Positions 22,921-31,536 of a DNA stretch of 64,000 bases are shown here, piece after piece. Both the position numbers and the translations under genes were made by a program. The stretch is taken from the NCBI RefSeq assembly GCF_900102005.1, contig NZ_LT627736.1, positions 1,426,001 through 1,490,000 on the forward strand, in the 5' to 3' direction. Numbering within the stretch: the first letter of the stretch is position 1; each line of letters begins with the position of its first letter. The notes below the pieces were generated by a model, which did no database searches, was not told the DNA's origin, and saw only the letters and a program-made list of their open reading frames with translations. Source of the stretch: Microbacterium sp. LKL04 (GTDB taxonomy: Bacteria; Actinomycetota; Actinomycetes; Actinomycetales; Microbacteriaceae).

Positions 22921-24621
22921 CTACAATCCTCGAGCCACCGCGGCCGCGGCGCGCATCCAGGCGTCCTTCGTCCGGGGCTGGAGCGCGTCGTAGCGGATGC
23001 GACCCGCCTTCAGGGAGTCGTCGAAGGGGATGATCTCGACCGCACGGACGTGACCCTCGAAGCCCGCGGCGATCCGCTGCGCGGCGCCGATCCCCGCACG
23101 CTCGGACTGCCCGACGACGACGACGGCGCCGTCGGCGAGCCGGCGGGAGTGCTCGTCGCGCTTGCGGAGAGCGTCGAGGAGGAGCGCAGCCGATTCCGCC
23201 GACTCGGGCGCGGCGAGCGTCGGAACGACGAGCTGGTGCGCCGAATCGATCATCCGCAGCCAGCGATCGGCCGACTCGTCGTTGCCGGAATCGAAGATCA
23301 CCATGCGGTAGTACCGGGCCGCGACCTGCGCGAGCAGATCGAAGTCGGCCGTCGTGATGCGCTGGTCCGCGGCGAGCAGTTCGGGGTTGGAGCGGAGCAC
23401 GTCGTAGCGGTCCACCGACTGGTGATGGACGAACCGGGCGATGTCCGAGACGGATGCCGTCGCCTCGAGCAGCCGCGGCGCTTCGGGCAGCAGGTCGCGG
23501 ATCGTCGTGTCGTAATCGCCCTGTTCGGTGCGCCAACCGAGCGTGCCGCGGGTGTCGTTGTTGTCCCAGGCGAGGACGTTGCCGCCGCCGTGCCGCGCGA
23601 ACACCGCGGACAGGACCGCCGTGGTCATCGTCTTGCCGACGCCGCCCTTGCCGTTCGCGACCGCGATCGCGCGGCATCCCGCCCACTGGCGCGACACCGC
23701 CTTCTCGCGCTCCGCGCGCTCGATCTCTGCCTTCGACGGCTTCACGGGAAGGCCGATGCGCACGAAGAACGCGCGCCAGCCGGTCACGGTGGCGGGATGA
23801 TCGCTCGGCGGCTCGATGAACGACGGGCGCGGACCCTGAGCAGCGGATGCCTCGAACGCCGTGTCGGCTGCGGGCGCCGCGTCGGGTGTCGTGACCTCGG
23901 GCGTGAACGCCTCGGGCGCAGTGGGCTCGGTCGCGGCGACCTCGACGGGGGCGGGCTGGTCCTCCGCGGCGAAGGACGCCCGAGCGACCTCGACCGGGTC
24001 GGTCCCGGTGGTCGGCCCACCGCTCGCCGCATCGTCCGGAGCGGGTGCCGCAGCAGGGATCTCGGTCACGCGGGCGGGTTCCCATCCGGCGGGAGTCGGA
24101 TCGTCGAGGTCATCGTCATCGCCGTCGTCGCCGGCCGAGGGCGGGAAGAACGCGGGTACCTCTGCGACGAGGACGGGTTCGACGTGCGGCTCCGGGTCCG
24201 CCTCGGGCTCCGGGTCCGCCTGCGGCTCCGGGTCCGCCTCGGGCTCGGGGTCCGCCTCGGACCCGGGCTCTGCCTCGAGCTCCGCCTCGGGCTCGGCTTG
24301 GTCCGCCGGCTCCGGATCGGTCGTCCACCACGCCTGCTGTCGGAGCTCGGCGCGGGTCACGGTGCGGTCGTCCAGCTCGACGTCGATGTCGCCGGCAGGA
24401 TCGACGACGAGTCGGTGGTCGCCGCGGTCCCCGCTCGTGAGCAGTTCGATGGGCGTGCCGGTCGCCGCGGCATCCGCTCGGACACGATCGACGACGAGGC
24501 GACGCACTGCGTCCGCGTCAGCGGCCTCGAACATCTCCTCCGCACCGTCGGTCGCCGTGAACCGTGCGGTTCCGCCGGTGACGTGCGCAGTCGCGCGTGC
24601 CGGGTCGCTGCCAATGCTCAT
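22921..24621 (-). CDS. ParA/MinD-like ATPase with long acidic repeat-rich N-terminus
   Basis: The 566-aa protein has an N-terminal domain (1-90), a disordered acidic Pro/Glu/Asp/Ala region (about 100-280, with four 6-residue repeats), and a C-terminal ParA/MinD ATPase domain. The deviant Walker A 'KGGVGKT' is near residue 320, followed by 'LAWDNNDTRGTLG', and 'MVIFDSGNDES' as Walker B. This architecture recalls EspI-like ATPases associated with type VII secretion and other actinobacterial 'MinD-like' proteins, but no ESX genes are nearby. It may position or regulate a membrane complex. A small membrane protein follows directly. Confidence 0.85.
   Translation of the reverse strand: MSIGSDPARATAHVTGGTARFTATDGAEEMFEAADADAVRRLVVDRVRADAAATGTPIELLTSGDRGDHRLVVDPAGDIDVELDDRTVTRAELRQQAWWTTDPEPADQAEPEAELEAEPGSEADPEPEADPEPQADPEPEADPEPHVEPVLVAEVPAFFPPSAGDDGDDDDLDDPTPAGWEPARVTEIPAAAPAPDDAASGGPTTGTDPVEVARASFAAEDQPAPVEVAATEPTAPEAFTPEVTTPDAAPAADTAFEASAAQGPRPSFIEPPSDHPATVTGWRAFFVRIGLPVKPSKAEIERAEREKAVSRQWAGCRAIAVANGKGGVGKTMTTAVLSAVFARHGGGNVLAWDNNDTRGTLGWRTEQGDYDTTIRDLLPEAPRLLEATASVSDIARFVHHQSVDRYDVLRSNPELLAADQRITTADFDLLAQVAARYYRMVIFDSGNDESADRWLRMIDSAHQLVVPTLAAPESAESAALLLDALRKRDEHSRRLADGAVVVVGQSERAGIGAAQRIAAGFEGHVRAVEIIPFDDSLKAGRIRYDALQPRTKDAWMRAAAAVARGL
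24186..24257. repeat. Four 18-bp in-frame tandem repeats in the ParA-like gene
   Basis: Four consecutive 18-bp units (24186-24203, 24204-24221, 24222-24239, 24240-24257) encode the hexapeptide A-D-P-E-P-(E/Q/H) on the minus strand. More divergent copies continue on the higher-coordinate side. The unit is a multiple of three, so copy number can change without breaking the frame, giving a length-variable acidic linker. Confidence 0.9.
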
Positions 24622-24634
24622 GGGTTCCTTTCGA

Positions 24635-24658
24635 CGGTCCGACCGCGGGGGCGGACCG
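24635..24658. promoter_or_regulatory. Inverted repeat upstream of the ParA-like gene
   Basis: CGGTCCG (24635-24641) and CGGACCG (24652-24658) form perfect seven-base arms around a ten-base GC-rich centre, 14 bp upstream of the ParA-like start codon. It could be an operator or a leader hairpin affecting translation. Confidence 0.4.
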
Positions 24659-24715
24659 CTCCCACGCTATCGCGAGCGGCGCTGAAATCCCCGGTCGACG
24701 GGCAGGAACACGACC

Positions 24716-25183
24716 TCAGGACACCTGATCCGGACTCGATCGTCCCAGCGAGGAGACGAGGACGCGGTTGCGTGAGCGGATGAGCCGCTGCAGATAGGGC
24801 CGCAGGAGCAGCGGCTCGACGATCCACCCGAGCAATGGCGAGCGCAGGGTGATCGTGTCGGTCATGACCGTCCCGTCGCCCTCGCGCTCGAATCGGTGCT
24901 CGTGCCGGAACGACCGGAACGGCCCGCGTACCTGCTCGTCCACGAAGAGGTGGGGTCGTTCGAGCGCCATGATCCGGGACGTCATGGTCCAGACGATCCC
25001 GAAGTGGCGCGCCCGCCAGGTGACGCTCTCACCCAGGCCGATCGTGCCGCTCGTGACACCCCCGACCGCACGCTCGCCGGACCGCGCCATCGACTCCAGG
25101 TGCGTGTCGATCGACAGCGACAGCTCGAACAGCTCCTCGGGCGTGCAGGACGCCCGAGTGACCTCGGTGAAGGTGGCGGTCAT
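24716..25183 (-). CDS. SRPBCC (START-like) family protein
   Basis: The 155-aa protein matches the COG4276-type SRPBCC group: 'RASCTPEELFELSLSIDTHLESM' at the start, 'GESVTWRARHFGIVWTMTSRI' in the middle and 'GPFRSFRHEHRFEREGDGTVMTDTITLRSPLLGWIVEPLLLRPYLQRLI' at the end. The fold is a helix-grip cavity that binds hydrophobic ligands; no catalytic residues can be named. The ATG at 25183 is the first Met that gives a normal SRPBCC N-terminus. Confidence 0.82.
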   Translation of the reverse strand: MTATFTEVTRASCTPEELFELSLSIDTHLESMARSGERAVGGVTSGTIGLGESVTWRARHFGIVWTMTSRIMALERPHLFVDEQVRGPFRSFRHEHRFEREGDGTVMTDTITLRSPLLGWIVEPLLLRPYLQRLIRSRNRVLVSSLGRSSPDQVS

Positions 25184-25312
25184 GCTGCCCAGGCTAGCCA
25201 CGCCGATCTCCGACCGCCCGGCGATCGCGTCCAATAGCATGGGCGCGCGCGTTGAGTGGCTCGACGAGATCCGCGAACCAGACCGACGCGAATGAAACGG
25301 GGGATCTCAGGA

Positions 25313-25783
25313 ATGAACAAGCCATTCAGCGCGACAGTGGCAGCGGTGGGAATCGTGTGCGTGTCGCTCTCCGGGGCCATTGCAGTTCCCGCCGCTGCGG
25401 CGACCCCTGCCGCTTCCGTCCGTAGCGGACTGACCTCATCCGGCTATCAGGCCGAGATAAATGCGCTGCGAGAAGCGATCGGAAAAATCAGAGGCGGGAA
25501 TGCTGCGATTCACGCCGCGGGGACGACGACCGCTAAGAAGAAGCGCGCGGATGAGCTCATCCGCACGCTGGGGAATGCGGGCAGTAGATGGCAGTCCGTC
25601 CAGTCACCTGCCTACACCGCCCAGCGCTATCTGCAAGAAGCCAAGAAGAATTCAGGGTGGGCGAGCGCGTCGAAGAAGACCCTCGATGTCGTCAAGAAAC
25701 TGAACGCTTTGCTCGCTCTGTACGAGCGGGCGCAACAGGACCTGCTGGAGGCCGACAAGCGTGGCGGCGGGCTGTTCGGATAG
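25313..25783 (+). CDS. Small secreted protein, unknown function
   Basis: The 156-aa product has a clear Sec signal peptide: a basic start, hydrophobic core 'VAAVGIVCVSLSGAIAV' and a probable cleavage after 'PAAAA'. The mature part is helical and lysine-rich ('TTTAKKKRADELIRTL', 'YLQEAKKNSGWASASKK') with no recognised domain. The ATG at 25313 follows GGGGGATCTCAGGA. GC content is visibly lower than that of its neighbours (two 60-base samples gave 57% and 63%), with unusual AAG/AAT/ATT codons, which suggests recent acquisition or relaxed composition. Confidence 0.7.
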   Translation: MNKPFSATVAAVGIVCVSLSGAIAVPAAAATPAASVRSGLTSSGYQAEINALREAIGKIRGGNAAIHAAGTTTAKKKRADELIRTLGNAGSRWQSVQSPAYTAQRYLQEAKKNSGWASASKKTLDVVKKLNALLALYERAQQDLLEADKRGGGLFG

Positions 25784-25831
25784 ATCTCCCCGCGATTACC
25801 CCGCACCCCCGGATCGTGTCAGAGTACCGGG

Positions 25832-26206
25832 GTGGCGATATCGGTGCTGGTGGTTGACGACGACGACGACATCGCCATGCTCCTCGTCTCCAGCCTCGAG
25901 CGTGCCGGCATCTCCGTCGTTCGGGCGGGCAACGGACGCGAGGGGGTCGAACGGGTGCGCGAGCACCGTCCGCGGGTCGTCCTGATGGACTGGATGATGC
26001 CCGGGACAGACGGCATCCAGGCTTCTCAGGAAATCCGTCGGAGCGTCGATATCCGGCAGCCGCACATCATCATGCTGACCGCGCGCGTCCACAGCAGCGA
26101 CCGCGAGGTGGCACTCCGCGCCGGCGTGAACGAGGTCGTCGCGAAGCCGTTCCGCCCGCGCGAGATCGTCGGACACGTCAAAGAGCTCCTCGAGCTCGCG
26201 GGCTGA
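25832..26206 (+). CDS. Stand-alone response regulator receiver protein
   Basis: The 124-aa protein is a single CheY-like receiver: acidic pocket 'VVDDDDD' at residues 7-13, phospho-acceptor Asp in 'VVLMDWMMPG', the switch Thr in 'IMLTAR' and the conserved Lys in 'VAKPF'. There is no output domain and no histidine kinase within the window. The GTG at 25832 is the start. It may act in a phosphorelay encoded elsewhere, by protein-protein contact. Confidence 0.9.
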   Translation: MAISVLVVDDDDDIAMLLVSSLERAGISVVRAGNGREGVERVREHRPRVVLMDWMMPGTDGIQASQEIRRSVDIRQPHIIMLTARVHSSDREVALRAGVNEVVAKPFRPREIVGHVKELLELAG

Positions 26207-26226
26207 GGGCGGCTACGCCGTTAGCG

Positions 26227-26256
26227 GACATCCACCCGCGGGGGGACGCGGATGTC
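26227..26256. promoter_or_regulatory. Inverted repeat upstream of the ABC exporter operon
   Basis: GACATCC (26227-26233) and GGATGTC (26250-26256) are perfect seven-base arms around a GC-rich centre that itself contains CCGCG/CGCGG. The repeat overlaps an in-frame ATG at 26252, which argues for the exporter starting at 26282. It may be an operator or a leader hairpin. Confidence 0.45.
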
Positions 26257-26281
26257 GGCAGGTAGTGGCACTCTGAGATCC

Positions 26282-28009
26282 ATGCTCGGAACCCTTCTGG
26301 TCCGGTACCTCCGGACCTACCGCTGGCTGCTGATCGGCGTGCTGATCTTCCAGTTCGCCTCCGCCATGGCGGCGCTGTACCTCCCTCGGCTGAACGCCGA
26401 CATCATCGACAAGGGCGTCACCCAGGGCGACGTCGGCTACATCTGGTCGCACGGCGTGCTCATGCTCGCCATCGCACTCGGCCAGATCGTCGCCTCGATC
26501 GTGGCCACTTTCTTCGCGGCCCGCGCCGCGATGGCCGTCGGCCGCGACATCCGGCGAGACGTCTTCGAACGGGTCAGTGGATTCTCCGAACGCGAAGTGA
26601 CGCAGTTCGGTGCCGGATCGCTCATCACGCGCAACACGAACGACGTGCAGCAGGTGCAGATGCTGGCGATGATGGGCGCGACGATGCTCGTCACCGCTCC
26701 CCTGCTCGCCATCGGCGGGATCATCATGGCCCTGCAGCAGGACGTCGGCCTCAGCTGGCTGATCGGCGTATCCGTGCCGGCGCTGCTGGTGATCGGCATC
26801 CTCATCATCAGCCGCATGGTGCCGTTGTTCCGCAGCTACCAGACCAAGCTCGACGCCGTGAACCGGATCCTGCGCGAGCAGCTCACCGGTGTGCGCGTCG
26901 TCCGCGCCTTCGTGCGCGAGCCGATCGAGGAGGAGCGCTTCCGAGGCGCGAACACCGACATCCTCGTCGTCGGCCGCAAGGTCGGGTCGCTGTTCGTCCT
27001 GATGTTCCCCCTCGCGATGCTCGTGCTCAACGTCACGGTGGTCGGCGTCATCTGGTTCGGCGGCATCGAGGTCAACGAGGGGTCCGTGCAGATCGGGACT
27101 CTGTTCGCCTTCATGCAGTACATCGGCCAGATCCTCATGGGCGTCCTGATGGCCACCTTCATGACGATCATGATCCCGCGCGCCGCGGTCTCGGCAGACC
27201 GCATCGGCGAGGTTCTCGCCGTCGACGGCGGACTCGCCCGTCCCGCGCAGCCCGTGCGGGACTTCCCCCGGCCCGGTGCCGTCGAGTTCGAGGATGTGTC
27301 CTTCACCTACCCCGGCGCCGACTCGCCCGTGCTCGAAGGCCTGACTTTCGCCGCCGCCCCCGGCGAGACGGTCGCCGTGGTCGGCTCGACCGGCGCGGGG
27401 AAGACGACGCTCGTCTCGCTCATCCCCCGCCTGTTCGACGTCACCGGCGGCTCGGTGCGGGTCGCCGGCGTCGACGTGCGCGAGGCCGACCTCGACGAGC
27501 TCTGGAAAGGCATCGGCCTGGTCCCTCAGCGGGCCTTCCTGTTCACCGGAACCGTTGCGTCCAATCTGCGCTTCGGGCGTGAGGATGCCACCGACGATGA
27601 GATCTGGCACGCCTTGGAGATCGCGCAGGGCCGCGACTTCGTGGAGGAGATGGAGGGCGGTCTCGACGCCCGCATCGCGCAGGGGGGTACGAACGTCTCG
27701 GGCGGTCAGCGGCAGCGGCTGTCGATCGCCCGCGCCATCGTGCACCGCCCCGACATCCTTGTGTTCGACGACTCGTTCTCGGCCCTCGACCTCTCGACCG
27801 ACGCGCGACTACGACAGGCACTGTGGCGTGAATTGCCGGAGGTGACGAAGATCGTCGTCGCCCAGCGCGTGTCGACGATCATGGACGCCGACCGGATCGT
27901 CGTCCTCGACGCCGGCCGCATGGTCGGCGTGGGCACGCACAGCGAACTCCTCGCGACCAACGAGACGTACCGCGAGATCGTCGAATCGCAGCTGGGAGTG
28001 GACGCATGA
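26282..28009 (+). CDS. ABC exporter half-transporter with degenerate nucleotide site (subunit 1)
   Basis: The 575-aa protein has six N-terminal membrane helices and a C-terminal nucleotide-binding domain with Walker A 'GSTGAGKTT' (about 368-376), a canonical signature 'VSGGQRQRLS' (about 470) and Walker B 'VFDDSFSALD'. In the last, the catalytic Glu is Asp, and the switch His is Gln ('AQRVST', about 527). This matches the degenerate-site subunit of heterodimeric exporters such as TM287/288 and LmrCD. Its stop overlaps the start of subunit 2 (ATGA), so they are made as a pair. ATG 26282 is preferred; ATG 26252 lies in the inverted repeat. Such pumps export drugs, lipids or peptides; the substrate is unknown. 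Confidence 0.93.
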   Translation: MLGTLLVRYLRTYRWLLIGVLIFQFASAMAALYLPRLNADIIDKGVTQGDVGYIWSHGVLMLAIALGQIVASIVATFFAARAAMAVGRDIRRDVFERVSGFSEREVTQFGAGSLITRNTNDVQQVQMLAMMGATMLVTAPLLAIGGIIMALQQDVGLSWLIGVSVPALLVIGILIISRMVPLFRSYQTKLDAVNRILREQLTGVRVVRAFVREPIEEERFRGANTDILVVGRKVGSLFVLMFPLAMLVLNVTVVGVIWFGGIEVNEGSVQIGTLFAFMQYIGQILMGVLMATFMTIMIPRAAVSADRIGEVLAVDGGLARPAQPVRDFPRPGAVEFEDVSFTYPGADSPVLEGLTFAAAPGETVAVVGSTGAGKTTLVSLIPRLFDVTGGSVRVAGVDVREADLDELWKGIGLVPQRAFLFTGTVASNLRFGREDATDDEIWHALEIAQGRDFVEEMEGGLDARIAQGGTNVSGGQRQRLSIARAIVHRPDILVFDDSFSALDLSTDARLRQALWRELPEVTKIVVAQRVSTIMDADRIVVLDAGRMVGVGTHSELLATNETYREIVESQLGVDA

Positions 28010-30045
28010 GCTCGCCCGACACGCAGATGACCGAAGACGAGAAGCTCGAGGCCGAGCTCGCCGAGCAGGCGCGCCTGAACAGCGGATCGTGGGATTCGGT
28101 CGCGCCCGGCAAAGCGTCGCAGTTCGGTCCGAGCTTCGTCCGCATGATCGGGCTGCTGGCTCCGTTCAAGTGGATGTTCGGTCTCGTCACCGTCGCCGGA
28201 GCCATCGGCGTGGTGCTCGCGGTCATCGCTCCGAAGGTGCTCGGAGAGGCGACGAACATCGTCTTCGAGGGCTTCCTGTCGAAGACCCTCGGCGACAACC
28301 CGGCCTTCGCGGGACTGACCCAGAGCGAGACGGTCGACGCGCTCCGCAGCCAGGGCCAGGACGACTTCGCGAACATCGTCGCCGCGATGCAGAGCTACAC
28401 GCCCGGATCGGGCGTCGACTTCGACGCCCTCAAGGTGATCATCACGTGGGTGCTCGTCATCTACGTGGTCTCAGCAATCCTGACGTGGGCGCAGGGCTAC
28501 GTCATCAACGTCATCATGGTGCGCACCATGTGGCGTCTGCGCGAGGACGTCGAAGCGAAGCTCAACCGTCTGCCGCTGTCGCACTTCGACCGCGTCCAGC
28601 GCGGTGAACTCATCTCGCGCGTCACGAACGACATCGACAACATCACGCAGACGATGCAGCAGTCCCTGTCGGGAGCACTGACGGCCGTGCTCACGGTCGT
28701 GGGCGTGCTCGTCATGATGTTCTCCATCTCGTGGCAGCTCGCGATCGTGGCGCTCATCGCCCTTCCCCTCATGGCGATCATCTTCGGCGTCATCGGCCCG
28801 AAGTCGCAGAAGGCCTTCGGCGTGCAGTGGCGCAAGGTCGGCCGGCTGAACGCCCGCGTCGAGGAGTCCTTCTCGGGTCACTCGCTCGTCCGCGTGTTCG
28901 GCCGCGAGGCAGACGCGCGCGCGAAGTTCCAGGAGGAGAACGAGGAGCTCTATCAGGCCGCGTTCAAGGCGCAGTTCCTCTCGGGCATGATCATGCCGTC
29001 CATGACGTTCGTCGGCAGCCTCACCTATGTCGGCATCGCCGTACTCGGCGGACTGCAGGTCGCCAGCGGCCAGCTTCGCCTGGGCGACGTGCAGGCGTTC
29101 ATCCAGTACTCGCAGCAGTTCACGCAGCCGTTGTCGGAGCTCGGCGGCATGGCCGCGGTCGTCCAGTCGGGCACCGCGTCTGCCGAGCGCGTGTTCGAAC
29201 TCCTCGACGCCGACGAGCAGGAACCGGATGCCGCCGACGCCCCCGCGCGTGGTGACGGCCGCGGTGTCATCGAGTTCGAGCATGTGAAGTTCGCGTACGC
29301 GCCCGAGCACCCACTCATCACGGACCTGTCGTTCCGGGTCGAGCCGGGGCAGACCGTGGCGATCGTCGGTCCCACGGGCGCCGGCAAGACGACGCTCGTG
29401 AACCTGCTCATGCGGTTCTACGAGCTCGACGGTGGTCGCATCCTGCTCGACGGGCAGGACATCGCGCAGCTCTCGCGCGATGACGTGCGCTCGCGCACCG
29501 GCATGGTGCTGCAGGACCCGTGGCTGTTCGCCGGGACGATCCGCGAGAACATCCGTTACGGCCGCGAATCGGCGACCGACGACGAGATCGTGGATGCCGC
29601 GGTCGCGACCCGCGTGGACCGGTTCGTCCGCTCTCTGCCCGATGGCTACGACACGATGCTCGACGAGGACGCCTCCAACGTGTCCGCCGGAGAGAAGCAG
29701 CTCATCACGATCGCTCGCGCCTTCGTCGCACAGCCGGCGGTGCTGATCCTCGACGAGGCGACATCCTCCGTCGACACCCGCACCGAGCTGCTGCTGCAGC
29801 ACGCGATGGCAGCGCTGCGTGAGGGACGGACCTCGTTCGTCATCGCGCACCGGTTGTCGACGATCCGCGATGCGGACCTCATCCTCGTGATGGAGCACGG
29901 CGACATCGTCGAGAAGGGCACGCACGAGGAGCTGATCTCGCAGCAGGGCGCCTACTACCGCCTCTACCGCTCGCAGTTCGAGCAGGCGCACGACGACCTG
30001 GTCGAGGCGGCACCGGCCGAGGAGGGCGCTCCGTCGGACGGGTGA
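28006..30045 (+). CDS. ABC exporter half-transporter (subunit 2)
   Basis: The 679-aa partner has a longer N-terminal extension and an extracellular loop of about 60 residues between the first two membrane helices. Its nucleotide-binding domain has Walker A 'GPTGAGKTT' (about 455), Walker B 'LILDEATSSVD' with the catalytic Glu, and switch His in 'IAHRLST'. The signature, however, is 'VSAGEKQ' instead of LSGGQ. Together with subunit 1 this gives one canonical site (this Walker A/B with the partner's signature) and one degenerate site, as in TM287/288. The C-terminal tail is acidic ('VEAAPAEEGAPSD'). Confidence 0.93.
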   Translation: MSSPDTQMTEDEKLEAELAEQARLNSGSWDSVAPGKASQFGPSFVRMIGLLAPFKWMFGLVTVAGAIGVVLAVIAPKVLGEATNIVFEGFLSKTLGDNPAFAGLTQSETVDALRSQGQDDFANIVAAMQSYTPGSGVDFDALKVIITWVLVIYVVSAILTWAQGYVINVIMVRTMWRLREDVEAKLNRLPLSHFDRVQRGELISRVTNDIDNITQTMQQSLSGALTAVLTVVGVLVMMFSISWQLAIVALIALPLMAIIFGVIGPKSQKAFGVQWRKVGRLNARVEESFSGHSLVRVFGREADARAKFQEENEELYQAAFKAQFLSGMIMPSMTFVGSLTYVGIAVLGGLQVASGQLRLGDVQAFIQYSQQFTQPLSELGGMAAVVQSGTASAERVFELLDADEQEPDAADAPARGDGRGVIEFEHVKFAYAPEHPLITDLSFRVEPGQTVAIVGPTGAGKTTLVNLLMRFYELDGGRILLDGQDIAQLSRDDVRSRTGMVLQDPWLFAGTIRENIRYGRESATDDEIVDAAVATRVDRFVRSLPDGYDTMLDEDASNVSAGEKQLITIARAFVAQPAVLILDEATSSVDTRTELLLQHAMAALREGRTSFVIAHRLSTIRDADLILVMEHGDIVEKGTHEELISQQGAYYRLYRSQFEQAHDDLVEAAPAEEGAPSDG

Positions 30046-30062
30046 CAGGCGGCAGGAATAGG

Positions 30063-30080
30063 ACCGCTGCTCGGAGCGGT
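30063..30080. terminator. Small hairpin after the ABC exporter operon
   Basis: ACCGCT and AGCGGT form a perfect six-pair stem around GCTCGG, 17 bp after the exporter stop and 11 bp before the OYE start. It is short and lacks a T-run, so it is at best a weak terminator or an OYE leader element. Confidence 0.35.
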
Positions 30081-30091
30081 TACGTCTCGGT

Positions 30092-31183
30092 ATGAGCCTG
30101 TACGAATCCGCCGTCTTCGGCGCCCTCGATCTGTCCAACCGTGTCGTCATGGCACCGCTCACCCGCACGCGGGCTGCGGAGGACGGCGTTCCGAACGACG
30201 TGATGGTGGAGTACTACCGCCAGCGTGCGGGCCTGGGCCTCATCATCACCGAGGGAACCTGGCCGGTCGCCGCCGGGAAGTCGTACCCGGGACAGCCCGG
30301 AATCGAGACCGATGAGCAGATCGCCGGATGGCGCAAGGTCGCCGACGCGGTGCACGCGGAGGGCGGCACGATCGTCATGCAGCTCATGCACGGCGGCCGG
30401 GTCTCGCATCCGGAGATCTCCGGTGTCGAGCTCGTCGTCGGCCCGAGTGCGATCGCCTCGCCGGGGCAGGGTCGCACCGTCACGGGTGAGAAGGTGGACC
30501 TCCCCGTCCCGCACGCCCTCACGACCGCCGAGGTCGGTGACGTCGTCGAGGAGTTCGTTCAGGCGGCGCGCAATGCGATCGCGGCAGGCATGGACGGGGT
30601 GGAGGTCCACGGCGCGAACAGCTACCTGGTGCACCAGTTCCTCTCCCCCGAGTCCAACGTCCGGGGCGACGTCTACGGCGGCTCGCCCGAGAACCGCGCG
30701 CGGTTCGGCGTCGAGGTGACCCGTGCGGTCGCCGAGGCGGTCGGGGCGGAGCGCACCGGCATCCGTCTCTCGCCGCAGCATCAGATCCCGGGGGTCCTCG
30801 AGAGCGACGACGCCGACGCGCGCGCGACCTACACGGCTCTTTCGGAGGGCCTCGCCCCGCTCGGCCTGGCGTTCGTCGACATCCTGCACGCCGAGCCGAA
30901 GAGCGACCTCGTTCAGCACATCCGCCACGCGGCGGGTGCGCCGACGATCCTCAACTCGGGTTTCGGCGTCGTCACGTCCCGCGAAGAGGCCGAGGAGCTC
31001 GTGCTCGAAGGCTGGGCGGATGCCGTCGCGGTGGGCCGTCCCGTCATCGCCAACCCGGATCTGCCGACCCGCTGGGAGCAGCGCGCCGAGCTCAACGAGC
31101 CGCGCCCGGAGCTCTTCTACGCCGGCGGAGCAGAGGGCTACACGGACTACCCGTCGCTCGCCGAGGTGCGCGCGGAGCGCTGA
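30092..31183 (+). CDS. Old Yellow Enzyme family ene-reductase (FMN oxidoreductase)
   Basis: The 363-aa TIM barrel starts 'SAVFGALDLSNRVVMAPLTRTRA' (FMN contact), has 'MQLMHGGRVSHPE', and the catalytic His-x-x-Asn of 'VEVHGANSYLVHQFLSP' near residue 172, with 'GSPENRARF' and the C-terminal phosphate-binding 'AVGRPVIANPDLP'. OYEs reduce activated C=C bonds using NAD(P)H. The usual 'NGYLxxQFL' is 'NSYLVHQFL' here. Physiological substrate unknown. It stands after the ABC exporter and converges with a Dabb gene. Confidence 0.93.
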   Translation: MSLYESAVFGALDLSNRVVMAPLTRTRAAEDGVPNDVMVEYYRQRAGLGLIITEGTWPVAAGKSYPGQPGIETDEQIAGWRKVADAVHAEGGTIVMQLMHGGRVSHPEISGVELVVGPSAIASPGQGRTVTGEKVDLPVPHALTTAEVGDVVEEFVQAARNAIAAGMDGVEVHGANSYLVHQFLSPESNVRGDVYGGSPENRARFGVEVTRAVAEAVGAERTGIRLSPQHQIPGVLESDDADARATYTALSEGLAPLGLAFVDILHAEPKSDLVQHIRHAAGAPTILNSGFGVVTSREEAEELVLEGWADAVAVGRPVIANPDLPTRWEQRAELNEPRPELFYAGGAEGYTDYPSLAEVRAER

Positions 31184-31201
31184 GCCCGCCGCCCGCCCCG
31201 A

Positions 31202-31501
31202 TCAGTCGCCGGCGACGAAGTCGAACTCCTGGAAGTCGCGGACCTCGTGGCTCCAGCGGCTCTCGACGAAGGCGACGTGGTCGGGGTGGGCGTTGTACGC
31301 GTCGTACGCGTCCTGGTCGTCGAACAGCATCGTGAACTGCCAACGGAGATCGCTCTTCGGGCTGATCTGACGGTTGATCCGGAACTGCTGGACGCCGGGG
31401 ATGGCCGTGAGGGACCGTTGCGCGTCCGTCAGGAAGGTCTTCTCTTCGGAGGACTCCTCCGCGTGGTGCAGGGCGAAGACGACGGTGTGCTGGATGGTCA
31501 T
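31202..31501 (-). CDS. Dabb-domain (stress-responsive alpha/beta barrel) protein
   Basis: The 99-aa protein reads 'IQHTVVFALHHAEESSEEKTFLTDAQRSLTAIPGVQQF' then 'WQFTMLFDDQDAYDAYNAHPDHVAFVESRWSHEVRDFQEFDF', the ferredoxin-like dimeric barrel of the Dabb family. Some relatives are polyketide or olivetolic-acid cyclases, but most bacterial ones are uncharacterised. The ATG at 31501 is the only start that gives the family N-terminus. It lies 35 bp after an oxidoreductase gene on the same strand. Confidence 0.88.
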   Translation of the reverse strand: MTIQHTVVFALHHAEESSEEKTFLTDAQRSLTAIPGVQQFRINRQISPKSDLRWQFTMLFDDQDAYDAYNAHPDHVAFVESRWSHEVRDFQEFDFVAGD

Positions 31502-31536
31502 GGTGACCAAGGCTAACCCCGGGCTGCCCTGGTCGC

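Noticed and set aside
24186..24257. The 18-bp repeat array as a CRISPR or attachment-site array
   Set aside because: The units are contiguous with no spacers and are in-frame codons of the ParA-like protein.
22459..24783. A 774-codon plus-strand frame opposite the ParA-like gene
   Set aside because: The ParA motifs on the minus strand are unambiguous; the plus frame reads through the 18-bp repeats as low-complexity 'RLRLGLRVRLG' sequence.
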